50,717 nucleotides of DNA from Buttiauxella warmboldiae (GTDB lineage Bacteria > Pseudomonadota > Gammaproteobacteria > Enterobacterales > Enterobacteriaceae). Under the pieces are notes generated by a model. The model had not been told where the DNA came from and did no database searches. It saw only the letters and a program-made list of their open reading frames with translations. Position 1 is the stretch's first letter; each line of letters opens with the position of its first letter. The stretch spans positions 1 through 50,717 of the forward strand of contig NZ_RPOH01000087.1 of assembly GCF_003818135.1 (NCBI RefSeq), in the 5' to 3' direction. Shown here piece after piece: positions 28,842 through 38,432 of this stretch. Both the position numbers and the translations under genes were made by a program.

Positions 28842-29564
28842 ATGGATGCTCGCAACTTTTTCCACTGGCGGCAGGATGCGCTGGCTCTCTTTCAGTCCGT
28901 CACGCAGGCGGATGAAATAAACAAAATTCTCCAGCGGCAAACGCAGCTGCTGGAGTTTGATTATTACTCGCTTTGCATTCGTCATCCGGTGCCGTTTACC
29001 CGGCCAAAAACATTTTTAAGATCGTCATATCCACAAAGCTGGCTCGATCGTTACCATGCGGAAAATTACTTCGCCATTGATCCGGTGCTGCGTCCGGATA
29101 ATTTTATCCGTGGACATTTACCGTGGAATGACGAGCTTTTTAGCGACACCCAGCTATTCTGGGATGCCGCTCGGGATCACGGTTTAAGGCGCGGGATCAG
29201 CCAGTGTGTGATGGCGCCTAACCATGCGTTTGGCTTTTATTCGGTGTCGCGTACTACGGAGAAAGGGAAAATATTACCCGATGATGAGCTGGCATTGCGC
29301 CTGCAATATCTGGGGGAATTGAGCCTGATGACATTAATGCGTCTTCACGATCCGTCAATGGATGCGATGCCGTTGAAGCTCAGCAAGCGCGAGCGGGAAA
29401 TATTGCAGTGGACGGGAGAAGGAAAAACCTCGGCTGAAATAGCGATGATTTTATCGATATCAGAAAATACCGTTAACTTTCACCAGAAAAATATGCAGAA
29501 GAAATTCAATGCGCCGAATAAAACGCAAATTGCCTGTTATGCCGCGGCGGTTGGAATAATTTAA
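28842..29564 (+). CDS. sdiA: LuxR-type quorum sensor SdiA
   Basis: The 240-aa protein has an N-terminal acyl-homoserine-lactone binding domain (about 10-160, with WDAARDHGLRRGISQ) and a C-terminal LuxR helix-turn-helix (LSKREREILQWTGEGKTSAE). SdiA is an orphan receptor; I see no luxI in the window. I chose ATG 28842 to match the E. coli 240-aa form; in-frame starts exist up to 39 nt upstream. Confidence 0.95.
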   Translation: MDARNFFHWRQDALALFQSVTQADEINKILQRQTQLLEFDYYSLCIRHPVPFTRPKTFLRSSYPQSWLDRYHAENYFAIDPVLRPDNFIRGHLPWNDELFSDTQLFWDAARDHGLRRGISQCVMAPNHAFGFYSVSRTTEKGKILPDDELALRLQYLGELSLMTLMRLHDPSMDAMPLKLSKREREILQWTGEGKTSAEIAMILSISENTVNFHQKNMQKKFNAPNKTQIACYAAAVGII

Positions 29565-29597
29565 AGATAAGCGTACGCCGATAATGCCGGCAACAAA

Positions 29598-29627
29598 ACG
29601 GCTGGAGAAAATGCCTCATCCAGCCGT
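29598..29627. terminator. Bidirectional terminator between sdiA and yecF
   Basis: A 9-bp perfect stem (ACGGCTGGA / TCCAGCCGT) with a 12-nt loop lies between convergent genes. Confidence 0.75.
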
Positions 29628-29637
29628 CGTTTAGCCC

Positions 29638-29862
29638 TTACTGACGGTATGCCTGTTTAATTTGCTTAACCGTATTACCAAACACTTCCGCGTGTGCCGA
29701 GTCGTCCATCTGAGCAATTTGCTTTTCCATTTTAATGATAACCTTGCCGGCATCGGCCTGGCCCATGGCTTTCAGCATCTGAGTCAGCATGGCTTTCAGG
29801 CAGGTGACTTCAATAGCCAGTTCACTACTGTTGTCTGCGGTGGAAAAATCAGGAGTGCTCAT
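29638..29862 (-). CDS. yecF: YecF family protein (DUF2594)
   Basis: The 74-aa protein opens [20 protein letters not shown] and is predicted helical. It corresponds to E. coli YecF by length and position between sdiA and uvrY. Function unknown. The start at 29862 is chosen by homology; the frame extends 72 nt upstream. Confidence 0.88.
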   Translation of the reverse strand: MSTPDFSTADNSSELAIEVTCLKAMLTQMLKAMGQADAGKVIIKMEKQIAQMDDSAHAEVFGNTVKQIKQAYRQ

Positions 29863-30285
29863 TTGTGTTCCTCGGTCTCGGTGAATACACCGTTGTTTCG
29901 CGTAACGGTTTCGTAAGGCGGCGGAGTATAGCACAGTCGTAAACCATTTTATTAGTGCTTACGCTTTGGGTACCGGTCGCCAGGGGTAAGAATGCTGTGG
30001 AATTGTTTTTAATATGTTTAATTAAGGTTAAATAAAAGCCTGCCTGCGGCGATTGTTCAGGTTTTCTTATATTAATGGTGTGTCGTTTTTTTTAATGTGA
30101 AAAGCATTTTTACTATTTAAAGTATAAATAAATCCGCTAGCTTGCCGAGTTTCCACGGTACAATTAAATCACCAGCAGCCGTGTAACTTCTGAAAGTCTG
30201 TTTTTGCATTTTAAAGTTGTCGGAAAACCCGTTAATATGGTGCGGTAATTTTAGCAGCGTAATTCCTTTTCTGGAGAGTTCCCCT
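29863..30285. promoter_or_regulatory. yecF-uvrY divergent intergenic region
   Basis: About 420 bp of AT-rich DNA between divergent genes hold no ORF I would support. Promoters for yecF and uvrY must lie here; I do not see a motif firm enough to place them. Confidence 0.4.
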
Positions 30286-30945
30286 TTGATCAACGTACTT
30301 CTTGTTGATGACCACGAACTGGTGCGCGCAGGGATACGACGCATTCTTGAAGATATCAAAGGGATCAAGATATCAGGTGAAGCAAATTGCGGTGAGGATG
30401 CCGTAAAGTGGTGCCGTAGCCATCCGGTGGATGTGGTGCTGATGGATATGAACATGCCGGGGATTGGCGGTCTTGAAGCGACACGCAAAATCGCACGCTA
30501 TTCAAGCGATATCAAAGTGATTATGTTGACGATTCACACCGAAAATCCGCTACCTGCAAAAGTCATGCAGGCAGGCGCTGCGGGATATTTAAGTAAAGGC
30601 GCGGCCCCACAGGATGTGGTTAACGCTATTCGTTCGGTGAATGCCGGCCAGCGTTATATTGCCTCCGACATTGCCCAGCAGATGGCGTTAAGCCAGATCG
30701 AACCGGAAAAAACGGATACCCCGTTTGCCAGTTTGTCTGAGCGTGAATTACAGATTATGCTGATGATCACCAAAGGCCAGAAGGTCAATGAGATCTCAGA
30801 GCAGCTTAGTCTTAGCCCAAAAACGGTTAACAGTTATCGTTACCGCATGTTTAGTAAACTGAATATCAGTGGCGATGTTGAGCTGACACACCTGGCCATT
30901 CGTCATGGTTTATTTAGTGCGGAGACGTTAATCAGTAGTGAGTGA
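30286..30945 (+). CDS. uvrY: Response regulator UvrY
   Basis: The 219-aa NarL-type regulator has a receiver domain with phosphoacceptor Asp54 ([10 protein letters not shown]) and a C-terminal LuxR helix ([20 protein letters not shown]). It is phosphorylated by BarA and activates csrB/csrC. The start is a TTG at 30286, as in E. coli, preceded by a GGAGAG site; this gives [16 protein letters not shown]. Its end overlaps uvrC by 8 nt. Confidence 0.96.
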   Translation: MINVLLVDDHELVRAGIRRILEDIKGIKISGEANCGEDAVKWCRSHPVDVVLMDMNMPGIGGLEATRKIARYSSDIKVIMLTIHTENPLPAKVMQAGAAGYLSKGAAPQDVVNAIRSVNAGQRYIASDIAQQMALSQIEPEKTDTPFASLSERELQIMLMITKGQKVNEISEQLSLSPKTVNSYRYRMFSKLNISGDVELTHLAIRHGLFSAETLISSE

Positions 30946-32770
30946 AACCTTTGACCCACGCGCTTTTCTCAAAACCGTAACCAGCCAGCCTGGCGTCTAT
31001 CGCATGTATGACGCCAGCGAGACGGTGATTTACGTTGGTAAAGCCAAAGATCTGAAAAAGCGGCTGTCGAGCTACTTCCGCAGCCATCTTGCCAGCCGTA
31101 AAACCCAAGCGCTGGTGGCATTAATCCAGCATATTGACGTCACGGTAACCCATACAGAAACCGAAGCGTTGCTGCTGGAGCACAACTACATCAAGCTATA
31201 CCAGCCGCGCTATAACGTGCTGCTGCGCGATGATAAATCCTATCCTTTCATTTTCCTGAGCGCTGATACCCACCCGCGACTGGCTATGCATCGCGGGGCG
31301 AAACACGCGAAAGGGGAGTATTTTGGACCATTCCCTAACGGCTATGCGGTACGCGAAACGCTGGCGTTATTACAAAAAATCTTCCCGATCCGCCAGTGCG
31401 AAAACAATGTTTATCGCAACCGCTCGCGTCCTTGCCTGCAATACCAGATTGGGCGCTGCCTGGGGCCGTGTGTCTCCGGTTTAGTGAGCGAAGAAGATTA
31501 CGCTCAGCAGGTAGAATATGTCCGCTTATTCCTGTCCGGTAAGGACGATCAGGTTCTCAATCAGCTGATTGAGCGCATGGAGCAGGCGAGCAAAAACCTG
31601 GCGTTTGAAGAGGCCGGCCGCATTCGTGACCAGATTCAGGCCGTGCGTCGCGTCACTGAAAAGCAGTTTGTTTCCAATACCGGCGACGATCTGGACGTCA
31701 TTGGCGTGTCGTTTGACTCGGGGATGGCCTGCGTTCACGTTCTGTTTATCCGCCAGGGCAAGGTGCTGGGTAGCCGCAGCTACTTCCCCAAAGTGCCAGG
31801 CGGCACGGAGCTTGCGGAAGTGGTGGAAACCTTTGTCGGGCAGTTTTATCTGCAGGGCAGCCAGATGCGTACGCTGCCTTCTGAAATCCTGCTGGATTTC
31901 AATCTGCCGGATAAAACCTTGCTGTCAGACTCCCTGACGGAGCTGGCAGGGCGGCGTATCAACGTGCAGACGAAGCCACGCGGCGATCGCGCCCGTTACC
32001 TCAAGCTTGCCCGCACCAATGCCGCTACCGCGCTGGTGACGCGGCTGGCGCAGCAGTCGACCATTCACCAACGGCTGGCGGCATTAGCCAGCGTGCTGGC
32101 GTTGCCGGAAATTAAAAGAATGGAGTGTTTTGACATCAGCCACACCATGGGTGAGCAGACGGTGGCTTCCTGCGTGGTTTTTGATGCCAGTGGCCCGCTG
32201 CGTGCTGAATACCGCCGCTATAACATCGAAGGTATTACTCCGGGTGATGACTATGCCGCGATGAATCAGGTGCTGCGTCGCCGTTACGGCAAAGCCCTTG
32301 ATGAGGATAAAATTCCTGACGTGATTCTTATCGATGGTGGGAAAGGGCAGCTCGGCCAGGCGAAAACGGTCTTCGCGCAGCTTGATGTCGCATGGGACAA
32401 AGATCATCCCTTATTATTAGGCGTGGCAAAAGGTGCCGATCGTAAAGCCGGGCTTGAGACCCTGTTTTTTGAACCGGAAGGGGAAGGCTTTTCGCTGCCG
32501 TCAGATTCACCGGCGCTGCATGTTATCCAACATATCCGGGATGAATCCCATGACCACGCGATTTCTGGCCACAGGAAAAAGCGTGCCAAAGTGAAAAATA
32601 CCAGCGCGCTGGAGACCATTGAGGGCGTTGGACCAAAGCGTCGCCAGATGTTGTTGAAATATATGGGTGGATTGCAACCGTTAAAGGATGCATCGGTAGA
32701 AGAAATTGCAAAAGTGCCGGGTATCTCGCAGCTGCTTGCAGAAAAGATCTTCTACTCGTTGAAACATTAA
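30938..32770 (+). CDS. uvrC: UvrABC excinuclease subunit C
   Basis: The 610-aa nuclease matches E. coli UvrC at full length: GIY-YIG domain ([20 protein letters not shown], about 19-38), cysteine-rich region ([13 protein letters not shown]), UVR helix (about 204-240), RNase-H-like C-terminal nuclease ([20 protein letters not shown]) and a terminal (HhH)2 domain. It makes both incisions in nucleotide excision repair. GTG start overlapping uvrY. Confidence 0.98.
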   Translation: MSETFDPRAFLKTVTSQPGVYRMYDASETVIYVGKAKDLKKRLSSYFRSHLASRKTQALVALIQHIDVTVTHTETEALLLEHNYIKLYQPRYNVLLRDDKSYPFIFLSADTHPRLAMHRGAKHAKGEYFGPFPNGYAVRETLALLQKIFPIRQCENNVYRNRSRPCLQYQIGRCLGPCVSGLVSEEDYAQQVEYVRLFLSGKDDQVLNQLIERMEQASKNLAFEEAGRIRDQIQAVRRVTEKQFVSNTGDDLDVIGVSFDSGMACVHVLFIRQGKVLGSRSYFPKVPGGTELAEVVETFVGQFYLQGSQMRTLPSEILLDFNLPDKTLLSDSLTELAGRRINVQTKPRGDRARYLKLARTNAATALVTRLAQQSTIHQRLAALASVLALPEIKRMECFDISHTMGEQTVASCVVFDASGPLRAEYRRYNIEGITPGDDYAAMNQVLRRRYGKALDEDKIPDVILIDGGKGQLGQAKTVFAQLDVAWDKDHPLLLGVAKGADRKAGLETLFFEPEGEGFSLPSDSPALHVIQHIRDESHDHAISGHRKKRAKVKNTSALETIEGVGPKRRQMLLKYMGGLQPLKDASVEEIAKVPGISQLLAEKIFYSLKH

Positions 32771-32827
32771 GGCCTCTGTAGCAACATAGAGACAATTTCC
32801 ACTTACGACAGACAGTTAACCAGCACT

Positions 32828-33385
32828 ATGCAATTTAATATCCCAACATTGCTTACTCTGTTTCGTATCATCCTTATCCCATTCTTTGTGCTGGCTTTTT
32901 ATCTGCCGTTCAGCTGGGCACCTTTCCTGTGCGCCTTTATCTTCTGGTTTGCCGCTATTACCGACTGGTTTGATGGTTTTCTGGCGCGTCGCTGGAATCA
33001 GAGCACCCGTTTTGGTGCCTTCCTCGATCCGGTAGCGGATAAAGTGATGGTGGTAGTGGCGCTGGTGCTGGTGGTTGAACATTACCATTCATGGTGGGTG
33101 ACGCTGCCTGCGGCCACCATGATTGCTCGCGAAATCATTATCTCGGCGTTGCGCGAATGGATGGCGGAAATTGGCAAGCGCAGCAGCGTCGCGGTCTCCT
33201 GGATCGGTAAGTCCAAAACCATGGCGCAGATGCTGGCGCTGATCGGTATGCTCTGGCGGCCGAATCTGTGGGTCGAGTATGCGGGGATAGGCCTGTTCTT
33301 TATCGCGGCGGTACTCACTTTCTGGTCTATGTTCCAGTACTTAAAAGCGGCCAGCAAAGATTTGCTCGATAGCTCCGGCGCTTAA
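32828..33385 (+). CDS. pgsA: CDP-diacylglycerol-glycerol-3-phosphate 3-phosphatidyltransferase
   Basis: The 185-aa integral membrane enzyme has the CDP-alcohol phosphotransferase motif DGFLAR...GAFLDPVAD with all metal-binding Asp residues. It makes phosphatidylglycerophosphate. It is 3 aa longer than E. coli PgsA at the C-terminus. The tRNA-Gly/Cys/Leu genes that follow pgsA in E. coli are absent here. Confidence 0.96.
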   Translation: MQFNIPTLLTLFRIILIPFFVLAFYLPFSWAPFLCAFIFWFAAITDWFDGFLARRWNQSTRFGAFLDPVADKVMVVVALVLVVEHYHSWWVTLPAATMIAREIIISALREWMAEIGKRSSVAVSWIGKSKTMAQMLALIGMLWRPNLWVEYAGIGLFFIAAVLTFWSMFQYLKAASKDLLDSSGA

Positions 33386-33454
33386 TCCTGCGTGAAAAAA
33401 CCTTCTTAAATAAGTAATGGTTACCGATTTTAACGGTAACTGTTACTCATTATT

Positions 33455-33477
33455 TGGCGCCGCTGACTGGGATCGCC
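33455..33477. repeat. att-like copy of tRNA-Asn 3' end (left edge of small island)
   Basis: tggcgccgctgactgg (33455-33470) matches the tRNA-Asn 3' terminus at 13 of 16 positions and continues gatcgcc, identical to the junction at 38431-38437. It lies between pgsA and the higBA genes, opposite the intact tRNA-Asn at 34771. I read it as the distal attachment site of an integrated element. Confidence 0.55.
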
Positions 33478-33830
33478 TTTGCCATTAACTGGCTGCTCTG
33501 CAGCCTTGCTGGGAAAGATGGCGTAACGCGGCGGAAAGGTCGGTTCGAACAATCGCTGATGCTTTGGTCCTTACGGCTAAAATCAGCCGATCTTTCTCCG
33601 GCGACAGAGGGCGGTTCCACTCCAGAGAACCATCAGCATCCCGACAGGTTAGCTAGTGTCGGACGAACTGTTCATGTTCCCTTTAATACCACCATGGATT
33701 TCACCGTACTCGCTAATCACTGCGAAGCCTTTGCAGCAACGTCGCATGAATCCCTCATTCCATCGTTTCATAATCATCTTTATAGCTTTACATCTATATA
33801 GTATTTAACCTATATCTCTCTGGAGATCCC
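33478..33830. other. Non-coding or degenerate stretch before higB
   Basis: No intact gene is supported. The minus strand of 33490-33645 reads as a possible coding scrap (WNRPLSPEKDRLIL) that I do not recognise. The GTG-start toxin follows with a GGAGAT ribosome site at 33822. Confidence 0.3.
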
Positions 33831-34184
33831 GTGTGGGCGATTAAAACAACGGATACGTTTGATCGCTGGTTTTCCTCGCTCAATGATACCGAGCGGGCCA
33901 GCGTGCTTGCAGCGCTGTTGGTCCTGCGGGAAAAGGGGCCGCGTTTGTCCAGACCTTATGCCGATACGCTCAGAGGCTCCCGCTTTAGCAACATGAAAGA
34001 GTTGCGCATTCAGAGCCGGGGCAATCCGATACGGGCATTTTTCGCTTTTGATCCAACCCGTACCGGCATTGTACTTTGTGCTGGAAATAAAATCGGCAAT
34101 GAAAAACGTTTTTACGATGAGATGCTCCCGGTTGCAGATCGGGAATTCACGAACTGGCTGAACACAATAAAAGAGAAGGAGTAA
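33831..34184 (+). CDS. higB: HigB/RelE-type toxin of a type II toxin-antitoxin pair
   Basis: The 117-aa protein resembles the phage-derived Gp49/HigB-like family (WAIKTTDTFDRWFSSL at the start, MKELRIQSRGNPIRAFFAFD in the core, followed by GNKIGNEKRFYDEMLP). Such toxins cleave mRNA on the ribosome. The gene begins with GTG and lies 4 nt before an XRE antitoxin, the toxin-first order typical of higBA. It is cargo of the small tRNA-Asn island remnant. Gene name is by family only. Confidence 0.82.
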   Translation: MWAIKTTDTFDRWFSSLNDTERASVLAALLVLREKGPRLSRPYADTLRGSRFSNMKELRIQSRGNPIRAFFAFDPTRTGIVLCAGNKIGNEKRFYDEMLPVADREFTNWLNTIKEKE

Positions 34185-34188
34185 CGCG

Positions 34189-34491
34189 ATGGGCAGAACT
34201 CTGGAACAGCTTATTGCGGATGAAAAACCTGAAGTTGTGGCCGAAGCTCAGGCGATGGCGACGGACATCCTGCTCAACATTCACCTTGCCGAACTGCGCG
34301 AGAAAGTACAGAAAACGCAGGTCGAAATGGCGCAAGCGCTGGGCATCAGGCAACCTACCGTTGCAGGAATGGAAAAACCAGGGCGCGACCTGAAGCTTTC
34401 CACACTGAAACGTTACGTTGAAGCGACCGGCGGCAAGCTACGCCTTGATATTGAACTGCCGGATGGTTCTCACTACGGATTTTTACTGTAA
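34189..34491 (+). CDS. higA: HigA-type XRE antitoxin
   Basis: The 100-aa protein has a Cro/CI-type helix-turn-helix in its second half (TQVEMAQALGIRQPTVAGME), preceded by a helical N-terminus that should bind the toxin. It should neutralise HigB and repress the operon. The stop codon coincides with the broken end of an integrase remnant on the other strand, so the reading frame's last residues may have been set by that junction. Confidence 0.82.
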   Translation: MGRTLEQLIADEKPEVVAEAQAMATDILLNIHLAELREKVQKTQVEMAQALGIRQPTVAGMEKPGRDLKLSTLKRYVEATGGKLRLDIELPDGSHYGFLL

Positions 34492-34575
34492 AAGATACAG
34501 ACCCTGAGAATCAGTCAGTTTAAAGGGTTTATCAGAAGGCTTGATACTGCCGATTTTCGCGTCGGACAGGGACAT
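34489..34575 (-). pseudogene. P4-type integrase N-terminal stub (island 1)
   Basis: The minus frame from ATG 34575 gives MSLSDAKIGSIKPSDKPFKL then TDSQGLYLL and stops. This is the first 29 residues of a P4-family tyrosine integrase. The rest of the gene is gone; the break falls on the higA stop codon. It lies about 195 bp from tRNA-Asn, the usual place for the integrase of a tRNA island. Confidence 0.85.
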
Positions 34576-34734
34576 ATGGTGGCCACTTCATTATCGGGCT
34601 GACATGGCCCCAAATCAGACCACCAATTTCGCCGCATGCTCAGGGAAAAACAGATACCCATCGGTAAATATTTTTATGCTAACTTATTAAAACCTAACTG
34701 AACAGGGACTTATAAGCAGGCCCGAAAAGCAAAA

Positions 34735-34760
34735 AGCCCGCTTAGTTTCCTAAGCGGGCT
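34735..34760 (-). terminator. tRNA-Asn terminator
   Basis: An 11-bp perfect stem (AGCCCGCTTAG / CTAAGCGGGCT) with a 4-nt loop; on the minus strand it is followed by TTTTTGC. It lies 10 nt downstream of the tRNA 3' end and is copied at 38377-38404. Confidence 0.9.
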
Positions 34761-34770
34761 TTTCTAAATT

Positions 34771-34846
34771 TGGCTCCTCTGACTGGACTCGAACCAGTGA
34801 CATACGGATTAACAGTCCGCCGTTCTACCGACTGAACTACAGAGGA
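34771..34846 (-). tRNA. tRNA-Asn (GTT)
   Basis: The 76-nt sequence folds as an enterobacterial tRNA-Asn: 5' TCCTCTG acceptor, anticodon GTT (complement at 34811-34813), TTCGAGTCC T-loop and an encoded CCA. It is identical to the copy at 46209-46284, and about 24 nt of upstream sequence is also shared. Confidence 0.97.
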
Positions 34847-34979
34847 ATCGTGTGAACGGGGCGCATAGTAACGAGCGGCCGCAGGGTTGTCAAAGGCTGT
34901 TTTGAGGAAATGCGTCTGTTTGCTGGTTTAATCAGCAAACAGACGCAGGGAGCCGGCAAAACACGGCTCTTAAGCGTCA

Positions 34980-36758
34980 TTACGCGCGCTGCGTTCTGAC
35001 CGGTGCGGTGGCTTCAATCAGCCATGGGCGCGCTTCGCTTGCAACGTGTGGCGATAGCGTCTCGCGTACCCTCTGGTGATATTCATCAAGCCAGGCTATC
35101 TCTTGCTCGCTAAGCAAGGACAGCTCTACGGCACTCAGGTCGATGGGGATCAGCGTCAGCGAGGCGAACTGACAGAAGCCCGGCTGAGAGGCGACCACTT
35201 CAACCTGGTTTTCAATGCGGATGCCGTGGCTTCCCGCCAGGTAATAACCCGGTTCGATGGTCAGAATGTTGCCCGGCTGCATTGGCCATGGATTAACCTT
35301 CTTTGCCATCCGGTGAGGATTTTCATGAATCAGCAGACAATGGCCAACGCCGTGACCGGTGCCGTGATCGTAATCCAGCCCCAGCTCCCACAACGGGCGC
35401 CGGGCAAAAGCATCCAGCTGGTGGCCTTGCGTACCTTGTGGAAATTGCAGTGAAATCAGCGACAGGAAGCCTTTTAACACGGCGGTATAGTGCAGGCGGC
35501 GCTGGGCGTCGACTTGCCCAAAATTCAGCGTGCGCGTGGCATCGGTGGTGCCATTGGAATACTGGCCGCCGGAGTCATTAAGGTAAAATTCGTTGCTGGT
35601 GATGGCGACGTTGGTTTCCGGGGTGCTGTGGTAGTGGCACATGGCTGCATTAGCCGCTGCGGCAGAGATGGTACCGAAGCTCTGTTCCCGGAAGTTGTCA
35701 CACGCTTTGCGCAATGCGAGCTGCTTTTCCTGCGCTTCCAGTTCGCTAAGCGGGTTGCCTGCCGCTTCACGCAGCGGGACTTCGTGGCTAAGCCATGCGA
35801 GGAAATTCACCCATGCCGCCCCGTCCTGGACGTGACAGGCGCGATAGCCTTCCAGCTCAGCGTCGTTTTTGTTGGCTTTCATCAGCGTGATAGGGTCAGC
35901 CTGCCACTTAATCGCACCGCCACCTTGCTCCACGGCAAAACGAACCGCGACCGGCGCGTTATCCTCATCAAGCAAGAATCTCTTGCCGGCGGCGAGTTGC
36001 TGGCAGCGCGCAATAAAAGCCTCCGGGCGTTGGATGCTGACAGACTCCAGCAGTGAACTGTCGAGCTGGCGCAGTTTCTCTTCATCAACAAACCATTCCA
36101 CACCGCCCTCGGCGCTGACCAGCGCAAAAGAGAGCGGCACCGGGCTCATCGGGATATCTGAACCACGGACATTTAACAGCCAGGCGATGTTGTCTGGCAA
36201 AGTCACGGCCAGATAATCGGCACCTGCGTGGTCCAGTGCTTTTGCCACACGGCTGCATTTAGAGGCTGTTGATTCGCCGCTAACCGCAATGGGCATTGGG
36301 CGGATCGCGCCGCGCGGCGCTGCCGGGCGCGTAGTCCAGATCTCATTGAGAGGATCGTCGTTAACGGCAACCAGATCGCAGCCGCTGGTACGCAGACTTT
36401 CATACTGGCTATTGACCATCAGCATCGGTTCAAAGGCTATGCGCCTGCCGGAAGGCAGGTTGTCGCGTAGCCAGAGATGTACCGGTTCATCGTGTAAATG
36501 GTGAATGTCAAACTCATCCAGCTTGACCTGCTGGCGCGCCTGAACCTGGTAGCGGCCATCAACAAACAGCAATGCGCGGTCGGCCAGAATTAAAGCCAGC
36601 CCCGCCGAGCCATCAAAACCGCTGATAAATGCCAGCTTGTCGTCAAAGGGGGCCGAGTATTCGCTTTGATGAGCATCGGCGCGTGGAATAAGCATGCCAT
36701 CCAGTTCGCGCTCTTTAAGCAGGCTGCGTAGCGCAGCCAGAGGTGATTGAGGTTGCAT
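34980..36758 (-). CDS. M24-family aminopeptidase P (Xaa-Pro aminopeptidase)
   Basis: The 592-aa protein has the three-domain layout of XPNPEP1-type aminopeptidase P: two N-terminal creatinase-like domains (about 1-310) and a C-terminal pita-bread domain. Metal ligands are intact: Asp in DSGGQY and TTDATRT, His in GHGVGHCL, Glu in TIEPGYY and RIENQVE. It should remove N-terminal residues before proline. It is longer than PepP (441 aa) and not PepQ. It is 12 nt downstream of amn and probably cotranscribed. Confidence 0.88.
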   Translation of the reverse strand: MQPQSPLAALRSLLKERELDGMLIPRADAHQSEYSAPFDDKLAFISGFDGSAGLALILADRALLFVDGRYQVQARQQVKLDEFDIHHLHDEPVHLWLRDNLPSGRRIAFEPMLMVNSQYESLRTSGCDLVAVNDDPLNEIWTTRPAAPRGAIRPMPIAVSGESTASKCSRVAKALDHAGADYLAVTLPDNIAWLLNVRGSDIPMSPVPLSFALVSAEGGVEWFVDEEKLRQLDSSLLESVSIQRPEAFIARCQQLAAGKRFLLDEDNAPVAVRFAVEQGGGAIKWQADPITLMKANKNDAELEGYRACHVQDGAAWVNFLAWLSHEVPLREAAGNPLSELEAQEKQLALRKACDNFREQSFGTISAAAANAAMCHYHSTPETNVAITSNEFYLNDSGGQYSNGTTDATRTLNFGQVDAQRRLHYTAVLKGFLSLISLQFPQGTQGHQLDAFARRPLWELGLDYDHGTGHGVGHCLLIHENPHRMAKKVNPWPMQPGNILTIEPGYYLAGSHGIRIENQVEVVASQPGFCQFASLTLIPIDLSAVELSLLSEQEIAWLDEYHQRVRETLSPHVASEARPWLIEATAPVRTQRA

Positions 36759-36770
36759 TCTTCTCTTCTC

Positions 36771-38231
36771 TTAGCGGAAAGGCGGTTCATTAAAGGTGCG
36801 TAACTTGCGCGAATGCAGACGTTCGCCTTCGGCACGCAGCAGGTCAATGGCGCAAATGCCAATTTGCAAATGCTCGGAAATCGCCCCTTCATAAAAACGG
36901 TTGGCCTGGCCGGGGAGCTTTATCTCACCGTGCAGCGGCTTATCGGAAACACACAGCAAGGTACCGTACGGCACGCGGAAGCGATAACCCTGGGCGGCGA
37001 TAGTGGCGCTTTCCATATCGATAGCCACCGCGCGGCTGAGGTTGAAACGCAGGGCCGAGGCTGAATAGCGCAATTCCCAGTTGCGATCGTCGGTAGTGAC
37101 TACCGTACCGGTGCGTAAACGCTGTTTAACTTCTTCACCCGGCATCCCGCTCACCAGCTTGGTGGCGTCGTACAGGGCGCGCTGGACTTCGGCAATACTT
37201 GGAATTGGGATATCCGGTGGCAGCACCGCATCCAGCACGTGGTCATCGCGCAGATAAGCGTGCGCCAGCACATAATCGCCAATCGACTGGCTTTCACGCA
37301 GGCCGCCACAGTGGCCAATCATCAGCCATGCTGCCGGGCGTAATACGGCCAGGTGGTCACAGATAGTTTTCGCATTCGACGGACCCACCCCAATGTTAAT
37401 CAGCGTGATGCCGGTGCCGTTGGCGTCAATCAGGTGCCAGGCCGGCATCTGATGCTTCTTCCAGGCGAGATCGGAGATGGCTTCTTCCGGGGCCTGGCTA
37501 TCGGCAGTCAGCCACACGCCTCCTGCACAGGAAAGAGCAACGTACGGGCTTTCCGGGTCGAGGATCTGCTGGCAGCCCCAGCGTACAAACTCATCGACAT
37601 AGCGGGTGTAGTTGGTAAATAAGACGAATGACTGGAAATGTTCAACCGGCGTACCGGTGTAATGACGCAGGCGGGCCAGCGAGAAATCGACGCGGCGCGC
37701 ATCGAAATGGGAAAGCGGGTAAAACTCGGTGGGATGGAACAGGCCGTCAGCCGTTTCATCTCCAATTTGCGCCAGTTCGGTCGTCGGGAAATAGCGCGGC
37801 AAACCGGTGCTCATGGAGCGGTCAAGCGATAAACTGGAGCCATCAATTACATAAGGGTAGGGGATTTCATGCTGCGATAAACCGACCTCAATCCGGGCGC
37901 CATAATCTTCATAAAGCAGCGTTAATTGTTCGGCGAGATAATGGCGAAATAGCGTGGGGCGGGTAATGGTGGTGGTGTAGCTGCCGGAATGGGTGAAGCG
38001 GGCATAGGCACGAGTTTTATTGGGGTGACGAACGGTGCCATCCCAGCTGACGCGCAGCTCCGGGTAAACAAACAATCCTGCGGCACGCTGCTGTAATTCG
38101 GGGAGTGAACCCTTCTCTACATACTGGCCAATGGCGTCACGCAGCGCATTGACCGCGGCATCGTACAGCTCCTCTAGTTTATCGAGGGCCTGGTTTGGGG
38201 TAAGGGCGCTGGCGACTGTCTGATGCGTCAT
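36771..38231 (-). CDS. amn: AMP nucleosidase
   Basis: The 486-aa enzyme matches E. coli Amn (484 aa): an N-terminal regulatory domain and a C-terminal nucleoside-phosphorylase-like catalytic domain (INIGVGPSNAKTICDHLAVL, MIGHCGGLRESQSIGDYVLA, AIDMESATIAAQGYR). It cleaves AMP to adenine and ribose-5-phosphate. Neighbouring tRNA-Asn and yeeO are as in E. coli, apart from the inserted island. Confidence 0.96.
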   Translation of the reverse strand: MTHQTVASALTPNQALDKLEELYDAAVNALRDAIGQYVEKGSLPELQQRAAGLFVYPELRVSWDGTVRHPNKTRAYARFTHSGSYTTTITRPTLFRHYLAEQLTLLYEDYGARIEVGLSQHEIPYPYVIDGSSLSLDRSMSTGLPRYFPTTELAQIGDETADGLFHPTEFYPLSHFDARRVDFSLARLRHYTGTPVEHFQSFVLFTNYTRYVDEFVRWGCQQILDPESPYVALSCAGGVWLTADSQAPEEAISDLAWKKHQMPAWHLIDANGTGITLINIGVGPSNAKTICDHLAVLRPAAWLMIGHCGGLRESQSIGDYVLAHAYLRDDHVLDAVLPPDIPIPSIAEVQRALYDATKLVSGMPGEEVKQRLRTGTVVTTDDRNWELRYSASALRFNLSRAVAIDMESATIAAQGYRFRVPYGTLLCVSDKPLHGEIKLPGQANRFYEGAISEHLQIGICAIDLLRAEGERLHSRKLRTFNEPPFR

Positions 38232-38368
38232 CTTCTCTCCTTAATCCTGCTTTTCAATAAGCAGGTTTCGATAGTATGTCATCGACGGGATCGAACGGAA
38301 GTGGCAAGCGGGGCCATAAAAGCAATAATTGTTATGGACGCCTGGAACGGCAGGCTAATAGATGCTGC

Positions 38369-38430
38369 AAAACAAAAAGCCCGCTTAAGTTTCCTAAGCA
38401 GGCTTTTCTAAATTTGGCTCCTCTGACTGG
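38369..38430. repeat. att copy: tRNA-Asn terminator plus 16-bp tRNA 3' end (left edge of island 2)
   Basis: 38372-38414 repeats the terminator and spacer found next to the tRNA at 34732-34770 with a few changes. 38415-38430 (tggctcctctgactgg) is identical to the 3' end of tRNA-Asn at 46209-46224. Beyond it the sequence departs from the tRNA. This is the expected product of site-specific integration into the 3' end of tRNA-Asn. Confidence 0.85.
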
Positions 38431-38432
38431 GA

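Noticed and set aside
38332..38432. C-terminal extension of the IS3 OrfA frame beyond QLA
   Set aside because: These codons come from the tRNA-Asn fragment and its terminator, not from the transposase; the frame is open by chance.
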